A DNA stretch of 64,000 nt, from positions 62,001 through 126,000 of the forward strand of contig NZ_CP045488.1 of NCBI RefSeq assembly GCF_009392895.1, in the 5' to 3' direction. The position numbers were made by a program, and so were the translations under genes. Positions 1 through 8,182 of the stretch are shown here, piece after piece (within the stretch, counting starts at the first letter, position 1; each line of letters starts with the position of its first letter). This DNA is from Natronorubrum aibiense (GTDB taxonomy: Archaea > Halobacteriota > Halobacteria > Halobacteriales > Natrialbaceae). The notes under the pieces were generated by a model. It did not search any database. It was not told the DNA's origin and saw only the letters and a program-made list of their open reading frames with translations.

Positions 1-31
1 GGAGGAGGCGAAAGGTTGTTCCGATGTGACA

Positions 32-53
32 CACTCGAGGGGACTCTCGAGTG
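32..53. terminator. 8-bp hairpin upstream of the LeuA-family gene
   Basis: The arms CACTCGAG (32-39) and CTCGAGTG (46-53) are perfectly complementary around a 6-base loop. The hairpin lies before the promoter at 91-97, so it more likely belongs to the 3' end of a gene left of the window than to the leuA leader. There is no clear T-tract after it, so terminator function is only a guess. Confidence 0.3.
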
Positions 54-90
54 CCCCACAGCGTCGGGGTGGCGCTTCTGGACCGGCGGA

Positions 91-97
91 TTTAAGT
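91..97 (+). promoter_or_regulatory. TATA-like box for the LeuA-family gene
   Basis: TTTAAGT sits about 30 bp before the ATG at 125. That is the usual haloarchaeal spacing from TATA box to a leaderless start, so transcription probably begins close to 120-125. Confidence 0.45.
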
Positions 98-124
98 CAG
101 CATGATTCATTAGGGTCTGATACC

Positions 125-214
125 ATGGCACGAGATTCGTTCTCAACGCCGGAGTCCGAGGATAGAGGAAGTCGGGGCAACCCGGCTGGGCGTGAAATTC
201 CGCGACGAAACTAA
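125..214 (+). CDS. possible 29-codon leader peptide overlapping the LeuA-family gene
   Basis: An ATG at 125 lies right where the transcript from the TATA-like box at 91-97 should begin. It opens a 29-codon frame (begins MARDSFSTPE, ends REIPRRN) that stops at 212-214, beyond the GTG at 192 used for the synthase. Upstream ORF and synthase therefore overlap by 23 bases in different frames, an arrangement that could couple their translation. The peptide has no leucine or valine and a single isoleucine, so classic branched-chain attenuation is not supported. It could equally be non-coding leader, or the synthase could begin here if a frameshift is present. Confidence 0.3.
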   Translation: MARDSFSTPESEDRGSRGNPAGREIPRRN

Positions 215-1763
215 TCGTAGTGTATCACTCTTGCCTGTAACTCACTCCGCCGAGCAGACGATTCCATCGGATCGCACAGTCCGCCTTCTCGATACGACGC
301 TTCGCGACGGCGAACAAGCCCCGGGTGTCTCACTGTCACCCGACGAAAAAGTCGAGATCGCCCGCGCCTTAGAGCGCGCCGGCGTCTCCGTCATCGAGGC
401 AGGCAGCGCCTGCACCGGGGCGGGTGAACGCCAGGCAATCTCCCGAGTCACCGACCTCGATCTCGACGCCCGCGTCACCAGTTTCTCTCGCGGGATTCGA
501 AACGATATCGACCTCGCACTCGAGTGTGACGTCGACGGGATCCACCTCGTCGTCCCCTCGAGCGACCGCCACGTCGAAGAGAAGGTCGGAACCTCCCGCG
601 AGGACAACCTCGAGAAAACCGCCGAACTCGTCGAGTACGCCACGGCCCACGACCTCTGGGTCGAAGTCATCGGCGAGGACGGCTCACGGGCCGACCTCGA
701 CTATCTCGAGAAACTCATGGGGACCGCTCTCGACGCCGGGGCCGACCGGGTCTGTTTCGCCGACACCGTCGGCCACACCGGCCCCGAACGCACCGCCGAG
801 GCCGTCTCCCGGCTCGCCGAACTCGGCCCGGTTAGCGCCCACACCCACGACGATCTCGGACTGGGTGTCGCGAACGCCCTGTCGGCCGTCTCCGCCGGGG
901 CTGACCTCGTTCACTGTACCGTCAACGGACTTGGCGAACGCGCCGGCAACGTCGCCCTCGAGGAGGTCGCGATCGCGCTCTCGCACGTCTACGATGTCGA
1001 GACGCTCGAGCTCACGGAGCTGTACGATCTCGCGCAGATCGTCTCTCGAGCGACCGGCATTCAGCTGCCGCCGAACAAGGCCGTCATCGGCGAGAACGCC
1101 TTCACCCACGAAAGTGGCATCCACACCGACGGGACGCTCAAAGACGACAAGATGTACGAGCCCTACGCCCCCGAGACGGTCGGCCGCGAGCGCCGACTCG
1201 CCCTCGGCAAGCACACGGGCCGGGCTGGCGTCAAAGCGACGCTCGAGGAACACGGCGTCGAGGCCAGCAACGACGAGATTGCCGAAATCGCTACCCGCGT
1301 TACGGAACTCGGTGACCGCGGTCGCCGCGTGACCGACGCTGATCTGCTCGCGATCGCCGAAGACGTCACTGGCGACGACCGCGAACGTGTCGTCGAACTG
1401 CTCGATCTCACCGCTACGAGCGGCGGTGCCGTCCCGACCGCGAGCATCCGACTCGCCGTCGGCGGTGAGGAACGCGTCGCCAGCGGGACCGGCTCCGGTC
1501 CCGTCGACGCCGCCGTCTCCGCGGTCCGTGAGGCGCTTGGCTCGATGGCCGACGCCGAACTCGAGTCCTATCACGTCGATGCCGTCACGGGCGGCACCGA
1601 CGCCGTCGTCACCGTCGAGGTGACGATGGTTCGCAACGACCGCTCGGTTACGGTCGCTCGCAGCGAAGCCGACATCACGCGCGCGAGCGTCGAGGCGATG
1701 GTCGACGCGCTCGATCGACTGCTCGCGTCAGATCCGCAACCGCTCACGCCGGCGGACGACTAA
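192..1763 (+). CDS. LeuA/CimA-family 2-isopropylmalate or (R)-citramalate synthase
   Basis: This enzyme condenses acetyl-CoA with a 2-oxo acid (2-oxoisovalerate for leucine, pyruvate for the citramalate route to isoleucine). The HMGL-like TIM barrel begins near residue 30 with LLDTTLRDGEQAPG. The metal-binding HTHDDLG (about residue 217) and NGLGERAGN follow, and a C-terminal LeuA-type regulatory domain fills about residues 395-515. With 523 residues it is a full-length, feedback-regulated form. The start is GTG 192; no ATG exists in frame upstream before the stop at 111, though TTG 231 is an alternative. No ilv or leu genes flank it, so sequence alone does not settle leucine versus isoleucine synthesis. 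Confidence 0.9.
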   Translation: MKFRDETNRSVSLLPVTHSAEQTIPSDRTVRLLDTTLRDGEQAPGVSLSPDEKVEIARALERAGVSVIEAGSACTGAGERQAISRVTDLDLDARVTSFSRGIRNDIDLALECDVDGIHLVVPSSDRHVEEKVGTSREDNLEKTAELVEYATAHDLWVEVIGEDGSRADLDYLEKLMGTALDAGADRVCFADTVGHTGPERTAEAVSRLAELGPVSAHTHDDLGLGVANALSAVSAGADLVHCTVNGLGERAGNVALEEVAIALSHVYDVETLELTELYDLAQIVSRATGIQLPPNKAVIGENAFTHESGIHTDGTLKDDKMYEPYAPETVGRERRLALGKHTGRAGVKATLEEHGVEASNDEIAEIATRVTELGDRGRRVTDADLLAIAEDVTGDDRERVVELLDLTATSGGAVPTASIRLAVGGEERVASGTGSGPVDAAVSAVREALGSMADAELESYHVDAVTGGTDAVVTVEVTMVRNDRSVTVARSEADITRASVEAMVDALDRLLASDPQPLTPADD

Positions 1764-1798
1764 CCTCTCGATTACGTTCGCTTTCGACACTCGAGTCG

Positions 1799-1996
1799 CT
1801 AGTGGAACGGTTGTCGGCTGAGAATCCCCCACGGGTCGAACAGGTAGACGACGGCCAGAAACAGTGCGACGACGACGACGAACAGCCGTGCGAGTCCGCT
1901 GGTCGAGGAGAGCGCACCCGACTCGAGGGTGGTCGCCATCACCGCCGCGACTCCGATCCAGAGACTCCCGACGATCAGTCGTTGACGAGTGTCCAT
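1799..1996 (-). CDS. small two-helix membrane protein
   Basis: A 65-residue protein with two predicted membrane helices (about residues 6-24 and 34-54) separated by a short serine-rich loop. It starts at ATG 1996 and converges with the LeuA-family gene, leaving only 35 bases between the stops. I recognise no family function. The length, hydrophobic pattern and acidic or neutral loop make it look like one of the many small haloarchaeal membrane proteins rather than a chance ORF. Confidence 0.6.
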   Translation of the reverse strand: MDTRQRLIVGSLWIGVAAVMATTLESGALSSTSGLARLFVVVVALFLAVVYLFDPWGILSRQPFH

Positions 1997-2145
1997 ACCC
2001 GGGTGTACGTCCCAGTCGTTATCAAGCCGACGAGTCGATTCGAGGAGATCACCGACGCCCGATCATACGGTCTGCTGTGCCGATGTACCGCCAATCACCA
2101 GCGGCGGGGTCGGTGGTCGGCGGGACGTGACGACAGCAGTCCGTA

Positions 2146-3738
2146 TCAGAAGTCGAGTCCGACGGTGCCTTGATCGAGCACGTCCTTTCGGTTGTCCGTC
2201 TGCCCGACCTGATCGTAGGAGACCGGCCCCTCGACCTGATGGGCGTTCGGCCCGGGCTGGTTGCCGAGGTAGACGACGTTCGGATTCGTGCCGATGTCCT
2301 CGAGGAGTTTGAACCGCGAGTGTGGGGTCCCAGCGAACTCCTCGAGTCGGGTCTGGGCGAGGTTCTCGCTTGGCCCCGCGAACTCCTCGCCCTCACCGGG
2401 CTCCTCGGCGAGGTCGAGTTGGACGAGGACGTCCTCGCTCTTGAGGTCCAGTCCCTGCTCTTGGAGGACACCCACTAGATCGACGATCGCCGTTTCCTGC
2501 TCGATGAGCGTGTTGTTTTGCTCGTTTTCGGGCTGGTCTTCGTCGGCGAGGATTTCGACGGCTTTCAACAGGGCGATCGTTTCCTCGTCTAAATCCTCGA
2601 CGTCGTTGACGACGGATTCCAGATCGGTGCTACCGCCGCCCAGCGCACTCTCGACGTCCTCCGTCGCGGGGAGTTGGGCCTCGAGCCGAACGATCGACCG
2701 ACTCTTTGCGGTGTTGTCGATGTACTGCTGTGGATCGCTGTTCGGATTGTTCATGTCGCCGAACTGGATCACCTCGGGCGGGCAGGCATCCTCGCAGGCA
2801 GTTCGACCGACGAGTTCCGGGCCCTGAGTCCCGTCCTGACGAGTCGCACAGAACGTACACTTCTCCATGACGCCTCGCGGCCCGCGGCTGTTGACCGGAC
2901 GGTCGCGCTCGTCGTAGATGTGTTCGTCGTCGATTTCGTCTTCCGAGACGGTCGGCTCCTCCCACTGGAAGTAGTTGACACCGTACGGACAGGCCACCTG
3001 ACAGTACCGACAGCCGATACAGACGCCGTAGTCGGTCAGGACGAGGCCGTCCGAGTCGCGAGTGTGGCGGGCCGTCGTCGGACACACCTTCTCACAGGGA
3101 GCGTCCGTGCAGTGTTGACACGGCCGGATAAGGCGATTGGTGAACTCCTCGCTCGTCGTGTCGTCCTCGTAGTCGAGGATGTACATCCAGTTTGCGCCCT
3201 GATCCCAGTTGTGCTCTTCGGCACAGGCGACGACACAGGAGAGACAGCCATCACAGTACTCGAGGTCGAGTGCCATCCCCCACTGGACACCCTCACCCGG
3301 GTCCTCCCTGCCGTGTTCGTCCTGGACGGCGGGCTGGGGGTCGTCCGGCCCGTCTCCGTTCCCTCCACCCGCAGCCGTTCCCCAGGCCCCGAGCCCGACA
3401 GCACCGGCACCGCCCATCTTCTTCATGACGTCGCGACGCGACTCCTCGTCGAGACCGAACTTCGAGAGGGTGTTCTCGAGGCGACCGTCGTCGTCGGGCC
3501 GCTCGACTGGTCGTTCGTCCTCGCCGAACTCCGCCATGACGTCTTCGTGATACCGGTCGTAGAAGGCCTCCTCCGAGAGCTCCCCTTCCGTAACACGCAT
3601 GGCGTCTTTGGCCATCTCGAGACCCAACTTCGCGTCGTACTCGGTGTCCTCGAGTGCGTCCTCGAGATTCTCTTGCCACGCCTCGCCGAGTGGATGGAAC
3701 GTGTCTCCGTCGCCACGCGTTTCGTCGTCGAACGTCAC
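2146..3738 (-). CDS. 4Fe-4S ferredoxin-type subunit (DMSO-reductase/PsrB-like) with internal Tat-like motif
   Basis: A 530-residue iron-sulfur protein of the type that relays electrons in molybdopterin oxidoreductases or related membrane complexes. Four cysteine clusters are visible: YCDGCLSCVVAC (161-172), CQHCTDAPCEKVCP (207-220), CIGCRYCQVACP (240-251) and KCTFC...CEDACP (293-320). A twin-arginine sequence, SRRDVMKKMGGAG, lies at residues 100-112 instead of at the N terminus, after a roughly 95-residue acidic domain. The last 210 residues carry no motif I know. The GTG start overlaps the stop of a 14-codon micro-ORF by one base. No catalytic or membrane-anchor subunit lies beside it, so its partner is unknown. 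Tat export is an inference. Confidence 0.8.
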   Translation of the reverse strand: MTFDDETRGDGDTFHPLGEAWQENLEDALEDTEYDAKLGLEMAKDAMRVTEGELSEEAFYDRYHEDVMAEFGEDERPVERPDDDGRLENTLSKFGLDEESRRDVMKKMGGAGAVGLGAWGTAAGGGNGDGPDDPQPAVQDEHGREDPGEGVQWGMALDLEYCDGCLSCVVACAEEHNWDQGANWMYILDYEDDTTSEEFTNRLIRPCQHCTDAPCEKVCPTTARHTRDSDGLVLTDYGVCIGCRYCQVACPYGVNYFQWEEPTVSEDEIDDEHIYDERDRPVNSRGPRGVMEKCTFCATRQDGTQGPELVGRTACEDACPPEVIQFGDMNNPNSDPQQYIDNTAKSRSIVRLEAQLPATEDVESALGGGSTDLESVVNDVEDLDEETIALLKAVEILADEDQPENEQNNTLIEQETAIVDLVGVLQEQGLDLKSEDVLVQLDLAEEPGEGEEFAGPSENLAQTRLEEFAGTPHSRFKLLEDIGTNPNVVYLGNQPGPNAHQVEGPVSYDQVGQTDNRKDVLDQGTVGLDF

Positions 3739-3782
3739 TATTTCTCCCCCCGGAACATGTCACGCTCGTACTGGAAACTCAT
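3738..3782 (-). CDS. 14-residue micro-ORF coupled to the Fe-S protein
   Basis: ATG 3782 opens a 14-codon frame (MSFQYERDMFRGEK). Its TAG stop shares its last base with the GTG start of the Fe-S gene. A TATA-like box at 3814-3821 places the transcript start about 7-10 bases before this ATG, so the micro-ORF, not the Fe-S gene, has the normal near-leaderless position. Coupled re-initiation on the GTG is the simplest reading. No function can be assigned. Confidence 0.45.
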   Translation of the reverse strand: MSFQYERDMFRGEK

Positions 3783-3813
3783 TGTGAAGTAGTGACAGTA
3801 CCCGACCGACGTC

Positions 3814-3821
3814 GATAAAAA
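3814..3821 (-). promoter_or_regulatory. TATA-like box for the micro-ORF/Fe-S gene
   Basis: On the minus strand TTTTTATC lies about 32 bases before ATG 3782, typical for a haloarchaeal promoter with a very short leader. Confidence 0.5.
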
Positions 3822-3985
3822 GCATGCTTGCGAATGACATGCTAGTACGAGTTTCGAGAAGTCACAGTTTGAGTTCGTGGGGACGTGCGTGCAGTCTCAA
3901 CCATCTCAAGAAGATCCAAATCTCCAATAATCAGCTTCTGTGTGACAGACGAGTCGCACCGCTTCTCGTTTTGCGTCGTGAAAAA

Positions 3986-4070
3986 CGCCGAGAGGGAGAT
4001 TTGAACTCCCGAGTCCGTGAGGACAGCAGATTTCGAATCTGCCGCCTTGGCCGGGCTAGGCTATCTCGGC
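3986..4070 (-). tRNA. tRNA-Ser (CGA)
   Basis: The 85-base gene folds as a class II tRNA. The acceptor stem pairs GCCGAGA with TCTCGGC and the discriminator is G. The anticodon stem GCAGA/TCTGC holds the loop TTCGAAA (anticodon CGA). A long variable arm GTCC-TCAC-GGAC and a T arm GGGAG-TTCAAAT-CTCCC complete it. CCA is not encoded. An A/T-rich promoter-like stretch lies upstream near 4090-4100. Confidence 0.95.
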
Positions 4071-4356
4071 TCACTCATACCTATCCGGGTGATGTTTTTA
4101 CCCGTTTCGATTCTTCTCCGCGATTGTGACTCCGTCACGGACTATCCGTGTGGACTCGAGCCGGTGGTGCAGTCGTGACGCGACGGTCGGACTGTCCACC
4201 GTCGTGACTCGAGAAATACGTTTCCGTCGAAAACATCCGCTCGAGGTCGCCCAGAACCGATGATGAATTTGTGAACGGCGCGTGCAGAACGCTGTCCGTC
4301 AGTTCTGGCGCGACCACAGAACAGATCGAACTGAAACCTCGGTACGGCGGACCGTC

Positions 4357-4554
4357 TCAGTCGAGAATGTCGCCGACCCGTCGCGGCTCGCCTTGCAAGT
4401 TCGGCTGCTCGGCGACGATTTTCAGCACTTCGTGGTCGGTCACATCGTAGTAGGACTTCTCCGTGGCTTCCTCGATGAGGGAGCGCTCGAGGCGGAACTC
4501 GGTGCCTTCGTAGACGACGTCGACGCCGTCGTCGTCGAACGCGAGGGTTGTCAT
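4357..4554 (-). CDS. small conserved haloarchaeal protein (DUF5800-like)
   Basis: A 65-residue acidic protein starting MTTLAFDDDGVDVVYEGTEF. I recognise it as a small haloarchaeal family of unknown function (DUF5800, from memory). The start at ATG 4554 is preferred over longer in-frame options because a TATA-like TTTTAG lies about 25 bases upstream, giving a leaderless transcript. It is divergent from the bactofilin-like gene. No catalytic motif is visible. Confidence 0.75.
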   Translation of the reverse strand: MTTLAFDDDGVDVVYEGTEFRLERSLIEEATEKSYYDVTDHEVLKIVAEQPNLQGEPRRVGDILD

Positions 4555-4680
4555 GGACTCGTGTACGCAACGCGCACCTAAAAGGGAGGCGACCTGAACT
4601 GGCAACCCGTGCGACGGGCGTCAGACGCACGGCAGACGACGCGCGAGGTTTATTAGTTGATACCTCCTTTAGGCCGGAAT

Positions 4681-5535
4681 GTGGCCTTCAGCAGGGATCC
4701 GCTCGACGAACTGGTCGTCCCCGACGGCACGGAAGCCAAGGAAGTCGATCTCGTAACCGACGGTGACGTCTTCGTCGGTGCCCGATCGACTGTCGAGTTC
4801 GGCGTCCGCGGTCGGAACGTACTCGCCGGCGAGAACGTCACGTTCGGCGGTGCGATCGAAGCCGAAGGTGATTGTCGACTCGACATGTGGTGTGACGTCG
4901 CCGAGAACGTCCTCGTCGGGCAAGACGCCTACATCGGCGAACGCGTCCACGTCGCCGGTGAGATGAAAGTCGCCGGCGATCTGGATATCGGCGACGACGT
5001 CGAGATCGACGAGGGATTCGAGGCGAACGGCTGGATCGTGATCCGAAATCCGATGCCCACGATCGTCTTCCTGTTCGTCTACCTCAAGCAGCTCCTGCTC
5101 ATCGGCGAAGACGAAACCGCCCAGCAACTCGTCTCCGAACTCGTCGACGACGAGGAACAGGCGGACGTCGAACCACTCGTTATCCCGAAAAACGCGACGG
5201 TCAGCGACGACGCGTGGCGGGTTTCGACCCCTGCAACGATCGGCGACGACTGCCGACTCCACGGCAACGTCCGCGCCGAGACGATCGACGTCGGGACCGA
5301 CACCACGATCTTCGGTAGCCTCCGGGCTCGAGGCGACGTTACTGTCGGCAGTGGGAGTCGAATCCACGGTGACGTTACCACCCGCGACGGCGACGTCACT
5401 ATCGAGGAAGACGCCCGGATCCTCGGTGACGTTTCCTGTGCCGACCTTGAGCTCGGTCCGAACGCCGAAATCGACGGGACGATCCGTGCCGGCGGCGAGA
5501 TCACGATGGGAACGACCGAACGCGAACAAGAGTGA
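4681..5535 (+). CDS. bactofilin/halofilin-like polymer-forming cytoskeletal protein
   Basis: A 284-residue protein of two right-handed beta-helix-like halves rich in short Gly-Asp/Val repeats (GENVTFGGAIEAEGD, GDVTVGSGSRIHGDVTTRDGD). This is the pattern of bactofilins, which polymerise into filaments; haloarchaeal homologues called halofilins influence cell shape. The halves (about residues 15-120 and 180-280) are separated by a hydrophobic stretch TIVFLFVYLKQLLLI (about 127-141) and an acidic linker. The start is GTG 4681: the TATA-like TTTATTA at about 4649-4655 sits 28 bases upstream, and the TTG at 4657 would lie upstream of the predicted transcript start. Confidence 0.75.
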   Translation: MAFSRDPLDELVVPDGTEAKEVDLVTDGDVFVGARSTVEFGVRGRNVLAGENVTFGGAIEAEGDCRLDMWCDVAENVLVGQDAYIGERVHVAGEMKVAGDLDIGDDVEIDEGFEANGWIVIRNPMPTIVFLFVYLKQLLLIGEDETAQQLVSELVDDEEQADVEPLVIPKNATVSDDAWRVSTPATIGDDCRLHGNVRAETIDVGTDTTIFGSLRARGDVTVGSGSRIHGDVTTRDGDVTIEEDARILGDVSCADLELGPNAEIDGTIRAGGEITMGTTEREQE

Positions 5536-5733
5536 CGGCCGCCCTGCGCAGACTCACGGTGGACGACGCACCGTTCGTCGACACGGGCGGAGAGGGACTG
5601 GACTTCTTCCGGTGACCAGTGTCGATACCGGCACTATCTCGAGGCGATTTTTACCCCTATTCTTAATACTGAGACTCGGGTAGAGAGCGACAGTCATGCG
5701 AGTGAAAGCCACGCACATGAGACGGAGGGATCC

Positions 5734-6597
5734 ATGCGATCGATCGCCCTGACCAAAGGAGTGCCGGATTTCTCGGAGGGATCGGTGTCGTTCGACGAAG
5801 ATGGCCATCTCGAGCGAGGGAAGACACCGACAGTGATGAACCCGAACGACGAACGCGCGCTGCAGGCGGCCCTGCAGACGAAGGTTCGTCACGGCGGTCA
5901 CGTCAGTGGAATGAGTATGGGACCGCCGGGGTACAGCAACGTCTTGCAAGAAACCATGGAATCGGTGTACACCGACGACAGCTACCTGCTCTCGGATCGG
6001 GAACTGGCCGCTTCGGACACGTGGGCGACGGCGATCACCCTCAGCGCTGGTCTCGAGACGTATCGTGAGAACGTCGCCGACATCGACCTGGTGTTCGCCG
6101 GGTTCAAGACGGCCGACGGCGAGACCGGGCAGACGGGACCCCAGACTTGCTGGGCGATGGACTGGCCGATCGTCACGCACGTGCTCGCGCTCGATATCGA
6201 TCCCGAGGAACGGACGCTTCGAGCCAAGCGACTCGTCGAGGGCAACGTCGACGAAATCGAAACCGTCGAAGCACCCTTGCCCTGTTTCGTCGTCACCGAT
6301 CCCGAGTTCGAACCGACCTATCGCAAAGCCTCCCACCGGCTGACACGCAAACGGCTCCGGGCGGAGACCGAAGCGCGGGCGGCGGATCACGACGAGCGGT
6401 TGACCGTGTGGGACCATACCGACCTGAACCTCGACCCCGACTACATCGGACTCGATGGCTCGCCGACGATCGTCTCCTCGGTCGACCCGATCCCGAAAGC
6501 GCCGTCCGAACGGGAGGCGACGATGGTTGATCCCGACGACGAACGCGGGATGGAAGCCGTCCTCGGGGAACTACAGCCGTACGCAACGGGTGATTGA
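5734..6597 (+). CDS. etfB: electron transfer flavoprotein beta subunit (EtfB/FixA)
   Basis: The 287-residue beta subunit of an electron transfer flavoprotein, first gene of a fix-type operon. With EtfA it carries electrons to the FixC quinone oxidoreductase; FixAB-type ETFs in bacteria can be electron-bifurcating, which remains unproven here. Features typical of EtfB are MNPNDERALQAAL (about residue 35), the DLVFAGFKTADGETGQTGP nucleotide-binding segment (113-131) and the C-terminal PKAP region (about 253). ATG 5734 is preceded by GGAGG at 5723-5727, an unusually clear Shine-Dalgarno for this window. An A/T-rich element, CTTAATAC, lies near 5664. Confidence 0.92.
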   Translation: MRSIALTKGVPDFSEGSVSFDEDGHLERGKTPTVMNPNDERALQAALQTKVRHGGHVSGMSMGPPGYSNVLQETMESVYTDDSYLLSDRELAASDTWATAITLSAGLETYRENVADIDLVFAGFKTADGETGQTGPQTCWAMDWPIVTHVLALDIDPEERTLRAKRLVEGNVDEIETVEAPLPCFVVTDPEFEPTYRKASHRLTRKRLRAETEARAADHDERLTVWDHTDLNLDPDYIGLDGSPTIVSSVDPIPKAPSEREATMVDPDDERGMEAVLGELQPYATGD

Positions 6598-6598
6598 G

Positions 6599-8182
6599 AT
6601 GTCGGAACTGGACCCGAACGATCACACAGTCGACGAACTGACCGAGCGACTCGAGACGATCGACGACGAAGCGAAACTCCAGACGATCCTCGAAGCGGAA
6701 CAGGCGGGACAGGATCGAAAGACGGCTCGCGAGGCGATCCACCGACGACTCGAGGCGATCGGCGAAGTCGGTGGGGACGAGCGCGACAGTGACGGTGTCG
6801 AGGAGGACACGGAGACGGAAGGCGAGTACGAGGAGACGGCCAAAGACGTAGGCGAGGAGGCAGCGGCGGACGAGGGTAATGACGAACCCGACGACTCGGA
6901 GTCAGAAGCGACTGAGGACGCTGCCGAACAAGACGACGACCTTTCACATCCAACTCGCGACAAAAAGCACGTCCGGGCGCTCGAGGACGGCGAGTACGCC
7001 GACATGTGGGTGTTCTGTGAGACACAGGGCGGCGAGTTGCTCGACGTCTCGCTAGAGATGCTGGGGAAGGCCCGCGAACTGATGGACCAGTTCGAAGCGG
7101 ACTACGGCGACGAGGAACGCGTCGTCGCGTTTCTGATGGGCGACGACTGCGAGGGACTCGCCGAGGAGTGTATCGCCTACGGTGCCGACGTCGCGGTCTA
7201 TCACGACGACGAGCGCCTCGAGCGGTTCCTCCACAAACCCTACACCGAGATCGCAGCCCACATGGCCCGCGGGCAGGGGACCGTCGAGAGCACCGACTGG
7301 CGGGCGTACGACGAGCCCCGATACATCCTCTTCCCGGCGACGAACAACGGTCGCGACCTCTCGGCGAAGGTGCAGGCCGAACTCGACTCTGGGCTCGCCT
7401 CGGACTGTTCGGATCTATTCATCGAGGACGAAGAGATCTCGAATCCGGTCAAAACCGGCGAACCCGGCATCAAGAAGACCTTCGAGAAAGTCCTGCACAT
7501 GAAGCGGCCGGACTTCTCGGGCTTCGAGTACTCGACGATCCTCTGTCTGGACAACCCCGGCCGGGAGTTCCACCCACAGGGGGCGTCGATCATCCCGGGC
7601 AGCTTCGACCCAATCGAGCGCGACCCCGACCGAGAGGGGTTGGTCGTCGAGCACGATATGGAACTCGAGGCGGAGTGGTTCCGCGTCGAAATCACCGAGT
7701 CGGACCAACTCGAGGCCGGGGTCGATCTCACCGGCCACGAGGTGATCGTCTGTCTCGGCCGCGGGATCGCCGACGACCCGACCGAGGGCATGCAGCTGGG
7801 GCTCGAACTGGTCGATGCTTTCGACGACGCTGCACTCGGTATCACGCGCGGCATCGTCACCTCCTCCTACCAGTTCGCGGGCCACGTCGAACAGTATTCG
7901 AACGAGGAGCGCCAGATCGGCGAAACCGGGCAAGTCGTCACGCCCGACCTGTACATCGCCGCCGGCGTGTCGGGGGCCGTCCAGCACAAGGTCGGCATGG
8001 ACGAATCGGACACGATCATCGCGATCAACACCGACACGGACGCCCGGATCAGGGACTTCAGCGACTACTTCATCGAAGGGGACCTGTTTTCCGTGCTCCC
8101 CCAGCTGACTGCGGCAGTCGAATCGGGTGCGACCACGCTCGAGGCGCTCGCAGACGGACGCGGAGGTGAGACCGATGACTGA
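6599..8182 (+). CDS. etfA: electron transfer flavoprotein alpha subunit with long N-terminal extension (EtfA/FixB)
   Basis: The alpha subunit of the ETF, binding FAD in its C-terminal domain (GQVVTPDLYIAAGVSGAVQH, then TIIAINTDTDARI and FSDYFIEGD). At 527 residues it is about 200 longer than typical EtfA. The ordinary fold begins near residue 138 (ADMWVFCETQGGELL). Before it come a helical module (residues 8-57, VDELTERLETIDDEAKLQTI) and about 65 very acidic residues. The start ATG 6599 is one base after the etfB stop, and its end overlaps fixC by eight bases, so translation is probably coupled. Confidence 0.92.
   Translation: MSELDPNDHTVDELTERLETIDDEAKLQTILEAEQAGQDRKTAREAIHRRLEAIGEVGGDERDSDGVEEDTETEGEYEETAKDVGEEAAADEGNDEPDDSESEATEDAAEQDDDLSHPTRDKKHVRALEDGEYADMWVFCETQGGELLDVSLEMLGKARELMDQFEADYGDEERVVAFLMGDDCEGLAEECIAYGADVAVYHDDERLERFLHKPYTEIAAHMARGQGTVESTDWRAYDEPRYILFPATNNGRDLSAKVQAELDSGLASDCSDLFIEDEEISNPVKTGEPGIKKTFEKVLHMKRPDFSGFEYSTILCLDNPGREFHPQGASIIPGSFDPIERDPDREGLVVEHDMELEAEWFRVEITESDQLEAGVDLTGHEVIVCLGRGIADDPTEGMQLGLELVDAFDDAALGITRGIVTSSYQFAGHVEQYSNEERQIGETGQVVTPDLYIAAGVSGAVQHKVGMDESDTIIAINTDTDARIRDFSDYFIEGDLFSVLPQLTAAVESGATTLEALADGRGGETDD

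Noticed and set aside
2674-3792. 372-codon plus-strand frame opposite the Fe-S protein
   Set aside because: The minus strand encodes four clear cysteine clusters; the plus frame has no recognisable motif.
4142-4630. 162-codon minus-strand frame around the DUF5800-like gene
   Set aside because: Arg-rich out-of-frame shadow of the small gene at 4357-4554 extended into intergenic sequence.
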